Assembly (NCBI GenBank): GCA_020425835.1
Contig: JAGQRC010000019.1
Location: forward strand, 1 to 15,211
Source of the DNA: Planctomycetota bacterium
GTDB taxonomy: Bacteria > Planctomycetota > UBA8108 > UBA1146 > JAJFFE01
DNA length: 15,211 bases
Direction of reading: 5' to 3'
The position numbers were made by a program, and so were the translations under genes. Below the pieces are notes generated by a model. The model was not told where the DNA came from. It made no database searches and worked only from the letters and a program-made list of their open reading frames with translations. Of the stretch, positions 1 to 6,805 are shown piece after piece (position 1 is the stretch's first letter; every line of letters begins with the position of its first letter).

Positions 1-1
1 G

Positions 2-877
2 ATGCTCGACGGTATCGCCGACTACATCCAAGTCTGGCCCTCGCACGGCGCCGGCAGTGCCTACGGGAAAGCGCTCGGTGCGGTCCCGTCCAGCACCATC
101 GGCTACGAGAAGCGCTTCAACCCGGCGATCCTCGCCGCGAGCGATGAGCAGGGCTTCGTCGATTTCATCCTGACCGGGCAGCCCGAGCCGCCGCTCTACT
201 TCGCCAACATGAAGCGGGACAACAAGGTCGGTCCGCCGGTGCTCGGCGGTGTTCCGCAGCCCCCGCGAATCGACGCCGCCCAACTGCGGGCTCTCGATGG
301 CCGTCGAGTGGCGATCGCCGACACCCGTCCGTGGGAAGCGTTCCGGATGGGGCACGTCAGGAACTCGCTGTCGTTGCCCCTGCGGCAGACCTTCAACACC
401 GACGCCGGCTCGCTGATCCGGGACGACGAGGACATCGTCCTGATCGTCGACCCATCACGCCTCGACGAGGCGGTCCGCGACCTGATCCGCATCGGGCTCG
501 ACCGGATTCGCGGCTGGTTCGACGCGAATGACCTCGATCAGTACGAAACCTCCGACACACCGCTGGTGACGATCGCCGAGATCACTGCGGAAGAGGCCCC
601 GGCGATGATGGTGTCGGACCGGGTCCAGGTGCTCGATGTCCGGCGGGCGACGGAGTTCGCCGGAGGTCACATGCCCAACGCGATCAACGTCGCGCACACG
701 CGGCTCGCGGCGCGCCTCGACGAGGTGCCGAAGGACCGTCACCTCCTCGTGAACTGTCGGACCGGTGCGCGTTCCGCCCGCGCCTGCTCCTACCTCCAGC
801 GTCTGGGTTACGAGGTCGCGAACCTGAAGGGCGGCATCCTCGCGTGGGACCTCGTCCACGTCGGTGCCGATCGTTGA
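2..877 (+). CDS. MBL-fold persulfide dioxygenase/double rhodanese fusion (CstB-like), 5'-truncated
   Basis: This is the C-terminal 291 residues of a cytoplasmic protein that begins before the window; the Met at base 2 is internal. Residues 1-45 are the end of a metallo-beta-lactamase-fold persulfide dioxygenase, with the family landmark VWPSHGAGSAYGK followed by a GYEKRFNP stretch. Residues about 96-175 form a first rhodanese fold with no catalytic Cys (the loop reads VDPSRLD). Residues about 190-285 form a second, complete rhodanese with Cys252 in the loop CRTGARS. This order, dioxygenase then inactive then active rhodanese, matches Staphylococcus CstB, which converts low-molecular-weight persulfides to sulfite and thiosulfate. 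The metal-binding histidines lie outside the window. Related proteins usually read SACGK where this one reads SAYGK, so a Cys appears replaced by Tyr21. It is the first visible gene of the sulfide operon. Family assignment is strong; the exact reaction is inferred. Confidence 0.87.
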   Translation: MLDGIADYIQVWPSHGAGSAYGKALGAVPSSTIGYEKRFNPAILAASDEQGFVDFILTGQPEPPLYFANMKRDNKVGPPVLGGVPQPPRIDAAQLRALDGRRVAIADTRPWEAFRMGHVRNSLSLPLRQTFNTDAGSLIRDDEDIVLIVDPSRLDEAVRDLIRIGLDRIRGWFDANDLDQYETSDTPLVTIAEITAEEAPAMMVSDRVQVLDVRRATEFAGGHMPNAINVAHTRLAARLDEVPKDRHLLVNCRTGARSARACSYLQRLGYEVANLKGGILAWDLVHVGADR

Positions 878-913
878 GTGGGTGGCGCGCTCGAGTCGGC
901 GATCTCCGGAGTT

Positions 914-938
914 GAGTCTCGGACTCTCGGCGCGAGAG
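914..938 (+). other. two overlapping small stem-loops between cstB-like gene and tauE
   Basis: In the 101-base gap between the rhodanese fusion and the exporter, GAGTC/GACTC (914-918 with 922-926) and CTCTCG/CGAGAG (924-929 with 933-938) can each form a hairpin with a three-base loop. They share bases 924-926, so they cannot both form fully. The second is followed by GCTTTCG. It could be a weak attenuator, an RNA processing site or chance in GC-rich DNA. Confidence 0.3.
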
Positions 939-978
939 CCGCTTTCGCGGTGCGCGAGAGACGGGGAAAGGCGGTTCC

Positions 979-1800
979 ATGGTCTATTCGGTGATCGGAG
1001 CGCTGGTGGTCGGGCTCTCGCTCGGAGTGTTCGGCTCCGGGGGATCGATCCTGACCGTGCCCGTCCTGCTCTACCTGCTCCATCACGAGGACAAGGTCGC
1101 CATCGCGGAGTCGCTCGGCATCGTCGGGGCGATCGCGCTCCTGAGCGCGGTTCCCTACGCGAAGGCGAAGCTCGTCGAGTGGCCGACGGCGCTCCTCTTC
1201 GGCCTTCCCGGGATGGCCGGCACCTACCTCGGAGCCTGGTTGGCCAAGTTCGTGTCCGGCCCCGTTCAGTTGCTCGTCTTCGCGGCCGTGATGATCTTCG
1301 CCGCCCTCCTGATGTGGCGACGCGACCGAGGCGGTCTCGACCCGGACGAGGGCGAACGGCCTCAGCATCGTTCGGTCGTCAAGATCGGGATCGACGGGCT
1401 CCTGGTCGGCGTACTGACCGGTTTCGTCGGAGTCGGTGGTGGGTTCCTGATCGTGCCCGCGCTCGTGTTGCTCGGCGGAGTGCCGATGCGACGCGCAGTG
1501 GCGACGAGCCTGGTGATCATCGCCGCCAAGTCCGCGACCGGCTTCTGGAAGTACATCCATGTCTTGGACGAGATGCAGCTCAGCGTCGACTGGCACACGA
1601 TCGGGGTCTTCGTTCTCGTCGGAGCGGCGGGGAGCCTCTTGGGACGCCGGGTCAACGCGGGGCTGAACCAGGCCGCGCTGCAGCGGGGATTCGCGTTGTT
1701 CCTCGTGCTCATGTCGATCTTCATCGTCGGCCGAGAGGGTCTCGACTTGATTCGAGAGTCCTCGGGAACCACTTCGGCCGTTGAATCGGGAGGGAAGTAG
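979..1800 (+). CDS. TauE/SafE family sulfite/organosulfonate exporter
   Basis: This 273-residue inner-membrane protein has the length and pattern of the TauE/SafE (former DUF81) family. It carries two related glycine-rich membrane motifs, [15 protein letters not shown] near residues 16-30 and [16 protein letters not shown] near 148-163, the internal duplication typical of the family. A cytoplasmic charged loop lies at about 113-135, and about eight hydrophobic segments can be counted. The ATG is preceded by a purine-rich GGGGAAAGGCGG. Family members export sulfite, sulfoacetate or related anions. Here it lies between a sulfite/thiosulfate-forming enzyme and SQR, which favours export of the sulfite or thiosulfate made in the cytoplasm. 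The family is certain; the substrate is inferred from context. Confidence 0.92.
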   Translation: MVYSVIGALVVGLSLGVFGSGGSILTVPVLLYLLHHEDKVAIAESLGIVGAIALLSAVPYAKAKLVEWPTALLFGLPGMAGTYLGAWLAKFVSGPVQLLVFAAVMIFAALLMWRRDRGGLDPDEGERPQHRSVVKIGIDGLLVGVLTGFVGVGGGFLIVPALVLLGGVPMRRAVATSLVIIAAKSATGFWKYIHVLDEMQLSVDWHTIGVFVLVGAAGSLLGRRVNAGLNQAALQRGFALFLVLMSIFIVGREGLDLIRESSGTTSAVESGGK

Positions 1801-2616
1801 ATGACGACCAGTCGGCGTTCGCTTCGAGAGTCGCTCGACGCGGCGGACTACGAAGCGATCGAGTCGGAGATTGCCAGCGACGACAGCCCGGTCGGGATCG
1901 ATGCGAAGAAGACGCACGTCTTGATCCTCGGGAAGCTCGAGGCGATCGAACGGCGCCTCGACGCGCTGGAACGTCGTTCGGGGGCATCCGGGCTCGAAGC
2001 GTGGCAGCGTCCCGTGGAGAACGCGATGGCAGGGTTCACCGACGCCTTCGACGAAACGGTTCGGCGGTGCGCCGCGCGTGGCGTCGACGTCGACCAGCGG
2101 GCTCGGGCGACGCTCGATCTGGTCGAACGACTGACCGAGAGTCGCGTCACCGACGCGTTGGGGAAGATCGTCGATCGTATGGCTTCCCTGGAGCAGCTCA
2201 CGGCGTTGGCCGAAGAGCTACCGAAGGTCGTCGCGGCGGCGACCGACATCGTCGACGACGAGATCCAGGCGGCGGCTGCGCGAGGGGAGGACATCGACCG
2301 TGCCCTGAGACAGGGGCTCTCGGCCATCCTGTACCTCGGTCAGCGCATCTCTCCTCATGAGGTCGAAGCGCTCGGCCAGCTGCTCCGGTCCGACGTGCTC
2401 CACGCGAAGTCGGTCGACCTGATCGGTCGCCTCGGCCGGGCGATGGTCGACGCCAACGAGAAGCCGCGAGGCTCCGTCGGTCCGTTCGCCGCCCTCGGAC
2501 GGCTCGGACGCCCCGACACCAAGCGGACCATTGCGTTCCTGCTCGAGTTCGCTCAGCAGTTCGGCACCGTGCTCGAACACGATCAGCCCCAGAACCCCGG
2601 AAAGCGCGAGGACTGA
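1801..2616 (+). CDS. DUF1641 protein, probable SQR-associated accessory protein
   Basis: This 271-residue soluble, mostly helical protein has no signal peptide. The ATG directly follows the exporter's TAG, and a GGGAGGGAAG Shine-Dalgarno lies inside the exporter's last codons, so the two are translationally coupled. Residues 42-59 are a charged amphipathic helix, likely a short coiled coil. The C-terminal block at about 227-256 ([20 protein letters not shown], then LLEFAQQFG) matches the DUF1641 signature. The middle contains an internal repeat: residues 79-123 and 147-193 share the pattern A.TD..D.....AARG.D.D...R..L and end in a leucine-rich helix with LG. DUF1641 proteins recurrently neighbour SQR-like flavoproteins and some formate dehydrogenases, but I know of no proven biochemical role. 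It probably assists or anchors the downstream SQR. Family call is good; role is inference. Confidence 0.82.
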   Translation: MTTSRRSLRESLDAADYEAIESEIASDDSPVGIDAKKTHVLILGKLEAIERRLDALERRSGASGLEAWQRPVENAMAGFTDAFDETVRRCAARGVDVDQRARATLDLVERLTESRVTDALGKIVDRMASLEQLTALAEELPKVVAAATDIVDDEIQAAAARGEDIDRALRQGLSAILYLGQRISPHEVEALGQLLRSDVLHAKSVDLIGRLGRAMVDANEKPRGSVGPFAALGRLGRPDTKRTIAFLLEFAQQFGTVLEHDQPQNPGKRED

Positions 2617-2619
2617 GAG

Positions 2620-3813
2620 ATGAAGGAACACTACGACGTTCTGATCTGTGGGGGCGGCACCGGGGGGCTGACCGTTGCCGCGCAACTCCTGGCGGAGGAT
2701 CCCGACTTGACGCTGGCGATCATCGAGCCATCGAAGGAGCACTACTATCAGCCGCTCTGGACGTTGGTCGGCGGCGGCGTGTACGAGCGAGAAGAGTCCG
2801 TGCGGGCCGAAGGGGACTTCATCCCGTCGGGCGCCGATTGGATCCAGGATGCGGTCTCCGGCTTCGATCCCGAGCACAACGCTGTTGCGCTCTCGGACGG
2901 ACGGCGGATCACCTACGACCAGCTCGTCGTCGCGCTGGGGATCCAGATCGACTGGAACTCGATCCCCGGTCTTCGCGACAGCGTCGGCAAGCCGGGAACC
3001 GGCGTCTGCAGCAACTACTCGTACGAGACCGTTGCGTCGACCTGGGAGAACATCCGCGGGTTCAAAGGAGGCAAGGCGCTGTTCACCGAACCGGTGTGTG
3101 GCGTGAAGTGTGGGGGTGCGCCGCAGAAGATCATGTATCTCGCGGAGGATCACTTCCGGAGGAGCGGGATCCGCGACCGGTGCGAGGTCCTGTTCCTGAA
3201 TGGCAAGGGTTCGATCTTCAGCTCGCCGCACTACATCCCCGCTCTGACCGACGTCTGCAATCGTCGCGGGATCGAGGTTCGCTTCCAGACGAACCTCGTC
3301 GAGATCCGTCCCGGTTCGCGAGAGGCGGTGTTCCGGAACACCCAGAGCGACGACGAGACGGTGATCCACTACGAGATGCTGCACGTGACTCCTCCCATGG
3401 GGCCGCCGGATGTCATCAAGCAGAGCGCGTTGGCGGACGCAGGTGGCTGGGTCGGCGTCGACGCCCATTCGCTGAGGCACGCGAAGTTCCCGAACGTCTA
3501 CTCGCTCGGCGACTGCAGCAGTCTTCCGACGTCCAAGACCGGAGCGGCGATCCGCAAGCAGGCACCGACCGTCGTCGCCAACGTGCTCGCCGCACGACGG
3601 GGAGAGGAGCCGACGGCGTCGTACGACGGCTACACCTCGTGCCCGTTGGTGACGGGGTACGGGAAGCTCATCCTCGCGGAGTTCGACTACACCAAGGAGC
3701 CGTGCGAGTCGTTCCCGTTCGATCAACGCAAGGAGCGCTACAGCATGTATGCGCTCAAGGCCTACGCGCTCCCGAGGATGTACTGGCACGGGATGCTGAA
3801 GGGGCGCATGTAG
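2620..3813 (+). CDS. sqr: sulfide:quinone oxidoreductase, type II (SQOR-like)
   Basis: This 397-residue FAD enzyme oxidises sulfide at the membrane, moves the sulfane sulfur to an acceptor and reduces quinone. The N-terminal Rossmann motif is VLICGGGTGG (residues 8-16). Segments match human mitochondrial SQOR closely: VKCGGAPQKIMYLAEDHFR (162-180), YEMLHVTPPM (251-260), PNVYSLGDCSSLPTSKT (291-307), YDGYTSCPLVTGYGKLILAE (335-354) and FPFDQRKERYSMY (365-377). By that match the two redox cysteines are Cys164 and Cys341. An additional Cys160 gives a C-X3-C next to the first. The C-terminus (RMYWHGMLKGRM) resembles the membrane-binding tail of SQOR. The ATG lies three bases after the DUF1641 stop. 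It is the last gene of the operon, followed by a strong hairpin. Confidence 0.95.
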   Translation: MKEHYDVLICGGGTGGLTVAAQLLAEDPDLTLAIIEPSKEHYYQPLWTLVGGGVYEREESVRAEGDFIPSGADWIQDAVSGFDPEHNAVALSDGRRITYDQLVVALGIQIDWNSIPGLRDSVGKPGTGVCSNYSYETVASTWENIRGFKGGKALFTEPVCGVKCGGAPQKIMYLAEDHFRRSGIRDRCEVLFLNGKGSIFSSPHYIPALTDVCNRRGIEVRFQTNLVEIRPGSREAVFRNTQSDDETVIHYEMLHVTPPMGPPDVIKQSALADAGGWVGVDAHSLRHAKFPNVYSLGDCSSLPTSKTGAAIRKQAPTVVANVLAARRGEEPTASYDGYTSCPLVTGYGKLILAEFDYTKEPCESFPFDQRKERYSMYALKAYALPRMYWHGMLKGRM

Positions 3814-3829
3814 CGCTCGATCTTCCGAC

Positions 3830-3866
3830 GGGCGTCTCCCTCCGACGGCGTCGTGGGGGGACGCCC
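3830..3866 (+). terminator. strong GC hairpin after sqr, possible terminator
   Basis: Bases 3830-3841 pair with 3855-3866 (GGGCGTCTCCCT against GGGGGGACGCCC, with two G-T wobbles). After one mismatch, 3843-3846 pair with 3850-3853 around a GGC loop. It starts 17 bases after the sqr stop. No T-run follows, so it would be a Rho-independent terminator only in the loose sense; it could instead protect the operon mRNA 3' end or lower read-through into the heme lipoprotein. Confidence 0.6.
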
Positions 3867-3905
3867 GGCTCTGACCCCGAACTCCTGAACGACGGGAACC
3901 TCCCC

Positions 3906-4481
3906 ATGCGATGGCTCACCACCGCGTTGTTCGCATCGACCCTCGTCGCTTGCGGGGCCGATGCCCCGAGTCCGGCCGGAGCCTGGCACGCGGTGACGGA
4001 GCTCACGCCGTCCGGAACGCTGCAGCTCACGCGGGCGGAGGCGTCGCGCGAGGCGCTCTTCGCCGCGCTGGTCGCGACACTGACCGAGGAGATCCAGGAA
4101 CGGGGAGCGGCGAGCGCGATCACGGTCTGCAAGGAGCGGGCGCCACAGCTGGCCGCTCGCGTCGCGGCGGATCGCGGGGTCTCGATCGGTCGCACCTCGT
4201 GGAAGCTCCGCAACCCGGACAATCGGGGTCCGGAATGGGTCCGCGACGCGATGGTCGGACGCCCCGAGTCGCCCCTCTACTTCGAGGACGACCGGGGGCG
4301 TTTCGGGCTCCTCACGCCGATCCGACTGCAGGAGCCTTGTCTGAACTGTCACGGGTCCGAGGACCGGCTCGCACCGGGAGTCCGCGAGCGACTCGCCGAA
4401 CTCTACCCCGACGACGCGGCCACCGGGTTCGCGGCGGGCGACCTGCGCGGGTGGTTCTGGGTGGAGGTGCCCGCATCGTGA
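3906..4481 (+). CDS. Tll0287-like/DUF3365 mono-heme c lipoprotein
   Basis: The 191-residue product starts with a short signal peptide ending in a lipobox (LVAC, Cys16), so it is probably a lipid-anchored periplasmic protein. Residues about 45-188 match the Tll0287-like (DUF3365) heme domain: AITVCKERAP (71-80), GRTSWKLRNPDNRGPEW (95-111) and a single c-heme site CLNCH (145-149). In cyanobacterial Tll0287 the heme is reported to be bound by His and Cys; Cys75 lies in the matching AITVC position and may be the second ligand. Such domains occur as small cytochromes and as sensory modules. The start lies 92 bases after sqr; its Shine-Dalgarno is weak (GGGA) and the bases just before ATG are CCTCCCC. 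It may be co-transcribed with the sulfide operon or separate. Its role, redox sensor or electron carrier, is unproven. Confidence 0.85.
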   Translation: MRWLTTALFASTLVACGADAPSPAGAWHAVTELTPSGTLQLTRAEASREALFAALVATLTEEIQERGAASAITVCKERAPQLAARVAADRGVSIGRTSWKLRNPDNRGPEWVRDAMVGRPESPLYFEDDRGRFGLLTPIRLQEPCLNCHGSEDRLAPGVRERLAELYPDDAATGFAAGDLRGWFWVEVPAS

Positions 4482-4527
4482 GGTCGGGTCGACGCTCGAC
4501 GGATCGTTCGCGAGTCGCGTCTCGTGT

Positions 4528-6726
4528 TCATCGACGCGGCGTCGTCGGTTCATCGGATCGGGGCTGCAGCGCGCGCAAGTAGGCGACGATCGAGTTCACG
4601 TCGTCGGCCGTGAATTCGGTGAAGCCGAACGGGCCGTCCGGTTGACGAGGCATCGGTGTCCCACGATGTCCGCGAATGATCGTCGCCTGGATCTGGCCGT
4701 CGGTCGCGATCTCGAGGAAGTCGGGATGACCGATGGCCGGGGCAGGGCCCGACTGTCCGGCGTCTCCATGGCACCCCGCGCACCGCTCTCCGTACAGCTC
4801 GCTCCCTCGCTCGGCGTCTCCGGTGATGCGCGCCCCGACCAAGGAGGCCCCGGGCCGTCGGGCGACGTTCTCGAGATAGGCGGCGACGTTGGACAGGGGC
4901 GTCGGATCGACGAACGGCAGCTCACTGCCCGCAGCATCGCGGCAGCGCTTTCGCCGATAGGACTCCATGACGAAGATCTTCCCCGCCGCTCGCTGGAAGG
5001 CCCAGTTGCCGATCGCGGGTCCGCGACCACCGCTGCCTTCCGGGCCATGGCACGAGCCGCAGTACTCCACGTAGTCGCGCTCACCGACCTCGGCGTTCCC
5101 CAATGGGACTTCGAGCGTGATGAGATCGAGGTCGGGTGCGGAGGCGTCGGCGAGCGCTCGGACGTAGCCGATCACCGAGGCGAGCTCCCCAGCGTCGAGG
5201 TCGCGGTAGCTCGGCATACCGGTCCCGGGGCGACCTTGGACGAGAGTGTCGTAGAGCAGCTGATCGGTGACGAGCGCGCGGAACGCGGGCGAGAGGTGGG
5301 ACGGCGCGAGGCCTCCCTCGCTTCGCACACCGTGACAGCTCCGGCACTCGGACGCGTAGATCTGTGCACCGCGGAACGGATCGATGCTCGCCTGTTCGAC
5401 GGCCTCGAAGCTGGGAGGCGTCGGTTCGAACGTGCGCAGATAACGCACGACGTCTCGGATCTCGCGAGCGCTCAGCCCGGTCGCCTCGGCGACCCACGCC
5501 GGCATGTTCCTTCCCGCGCGACCTCGCTCGATCGAGGCGACCAGGAAGTCATCGGAGACGACTCCGAGGAAGTCGACATGCGCGATCGCCGAAGCGGCGA
5601 CGGCCGTCGGATCGAACCAACTTCCCTTGCCTTCGCTCCCGTGACAGATCGAGCAGAACACTTGGTAGACGTTGCGGCCGGAAGGATGGAACTCCCGACC
5701 GGTGAGAACCTCGGTGGCCAGTCGGTCGGGTGCGCGGCGCGCGAGTTCACCGTCGCTCCGCCGCAGGGAGAGCAGGTAGACGACGAGTGCATCGACCTCG
5801 TCGGCGGTGCGATGGAGGTTGGGCATGGTCGTGTCGGGGAATGTCCCCGAAGGATCGCGCAGGAACGACGCGAGCCACTCGTACGGGGAGCGGTCTCCAC
5901 CTCCCGGGAATTCGTCCACGGTCCGTAGCCCGAGACGATCGAGCGGCGGACCCACATCGCCGCCGAGCCCGTAGATCGAGTGGCAGCTCCGACACCCCGC
6001 GCGGTGGAAGAGCAACTTTCCCCGCTCCAGAGTGGGCGCCCCGAAGCGAGTCTCGAGGTAGCGAGTGATGGCCCGTCGATCGCTCTCGCGGGGGACCGTG
6101 CGGTAGTCCGCGAAGCCTCGATTCACCCCGAGCGTGCGCTCGGTCTCGTGGAGTTCGGCCCACCCCTCGTCGACCCCGAGCAGACCGATCGCCGCGAGGG
6201 CCCCGCCCTCTGCTCGGGATCGCGTCGGATCATCGTGGCAGTCGTCGCAGCCGTACGCGGCATAGAGGTCGCGGCCGCGAAGGGCGAGATCGGGCTCGGC
6301 GATCGAAGTCGCCGAATGACAGGTGCCACAACCGGATTCGAAGGCTCGGCGAGGGAGGAACGGACCCCAAGGGCCATCGGCGCCGTGCGCGACATCCGCG
6401 TCGAGGCTCGACCCGTCCCCGCCATGACAGGAGGCACAGGGGAGGTCGGTCGGGTGGTGGGGGATGTATGGGTGCGGCGCGTGGAAACCGGACGCCGCGA
6501 CGGTGCCGGACCCCTGCGCGAAGTCGGTCGGGCCGAGGTGGCAGACGGTACAGAACTCACCGTGACGCGAGGGGCGAGCCTCGACCGGCAGCGGTTCGAG
6601 ACCCGCTTCCCGCCGGAGTTCGTTGTGTCGTGCGACGTGGTCCTGCCAGTCCTGGGCCGACGTGGCTCGAGTGAGCCCGAGGCTCGCGACGAAGAACCAA
6701 CCGAGAATGATGGCGAAGTTGCGCAT
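4528..6726 (-). CDS. secreted nine-heme cytochrome c (multi-heme head plus five cytochrome c domains)
   Basis: The 732-residue protein begins with a Sec signal peptide (hydrophobic to about residue 19, cleavage near ATSA-QDW at 24/25), so it is periplasmic. Nine CXXCH sites are visible at residues 59, 97, 133, 160, 245, 358, 461, 556 and 649. The first four are close together in a His-rich head (about 50-165). The last five each begin a class I cytochrome c domain of about 75-110 residues. Met-Pro ligand motifs follow in four of them (Met301, Met408, Met504, Met692); the fourth domain (546-620) lacks one. GGGAGG lies four bases before the ATG. It would be an electron carrier or oxidoreductase subunit passing electrons between periplasmic donors and a terminal acceptor. 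The donor is unknown; sulfide-operon proximity is suggestive only. It converges on the heme lipoprotein. Confidence 0.9.
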   Translation of the reverse strand: MRNFAIILGWFFVASLGLTRATSAQDWQDHVARHNELRREAGLEPLPVEARPSRHGEFCTVCHLGPTDFAQGSGTVAASGFHAPHPYIPHHPTDLPCASCHGGDGSSLDADVAHGADGPWGPFLPRRAFESGCGTCHSATSIAEPDLALRGRDLYAAYGCDDCHDDPTRSRAEGGALAAIGLLGVDEGWAELHETERTLGVNRGFADYRTVPRESDRRAITRYLETRFGAPTLERGKLLFHRAGCRSCHSIYGLGGDVGPPLDRLGLRTVDEFPGGGDRSPYEWLASFLRDPSGTFPDTTMPNLHRTADEVDALVVYLLSLRRSDGELARRAPDRLATEVLTGREFHPSGRNVYQVFCSICHGSEGKGSWFDPTAVAASAIAHVDFLGVVSDDFLVASIERGRAGRNMPAWVAEATGLSAREIRDVVRYLRTFEPTPPSFEAVEQASIDPFRGAQIYASECRSCHGVRSEGGLAPSHLSPAFRALVTDQLLYDTLVQGRPGTGMPSYRDLDAGELASVIGYVRALADASAPDLDLITLEVPLGNAEVGERDYVEYCGSCHGPEGSGGRGPAIGNWAFQRAAGKIFVMESYRRKRCRDAAGSELPFVDPTPLSNVAAYLENVARRPGASLVGARITGDAERGSELYGERCAGCHGDAGQSGPAPAIGHPDFLEIATDGQIQATIIRGHRGTPMPRQPDGPFGFTEFTADDVNSIVAYLRALQPRSDEPTTPRR

Positions 6727-6764
6727 GGGGCCTCCCTCGGATCTCGAGACAGGGTTCGTTCGAG

Positions 6765-6770
6765 ATCGTA
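6765..6770 (-). promoter_or_regulatory. possible -10 element for the nine-heme cytochrome gene
   Basis: On the minus strand TACGAT, in the context GGCTACGATC, lies 38 bases before the cytochrome ATG and matches four of six bases of the sigma-70 -10 consensus. No convincing -35 box is visible. It sits in the 79-base gap after the antiporter gene, so the cytochrome may have its own promoter. Confidence 0.3.
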
Positions 6771-6805
6771 GCCGAAACGGAGGCGCGTCGGGCGTGCATC
6801 TCCCA

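Noticed and set aside
808..1917. Minus-strand open frame (369 codons) opposite the TauE/SafE gene
   Set aside because: The translation is His/Glu/Arg-rich and non-membrane, while the plus strand gives a textbook exporter.
2218..3789. Long minus-strand open frame (523 codons) antisense to DUF1641 and sqr
   Set aside because: The plus strand encodes a clear SQR here. The antisense translation is Arg/Asp/Val-rich with no family motif, as expected opposite a GC-rich gene.
2838..3905. Upstream extension of the heme lipoprotein frame into sqr
   Set aside because: The frame stays open back to 2838 only as a shadow of sqr. The ATG at 3906 gives a proper lipoprotein signal peptide.
4482..4527. Possible terminator between the convergent lipoprotein and cytochrome genes
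   Set aside because: Only a 5-bp stem (GTCGA/TCGAC) is visible and no T-run, so I do not call it.
4642..5928. Plus-strand open frame (428 codons) opposite the nine-heme cytochrome
   Set aside because: The opposite strand holds regularly spaced CXXCH and MP motifs; this frame is a low-complexity shadow.
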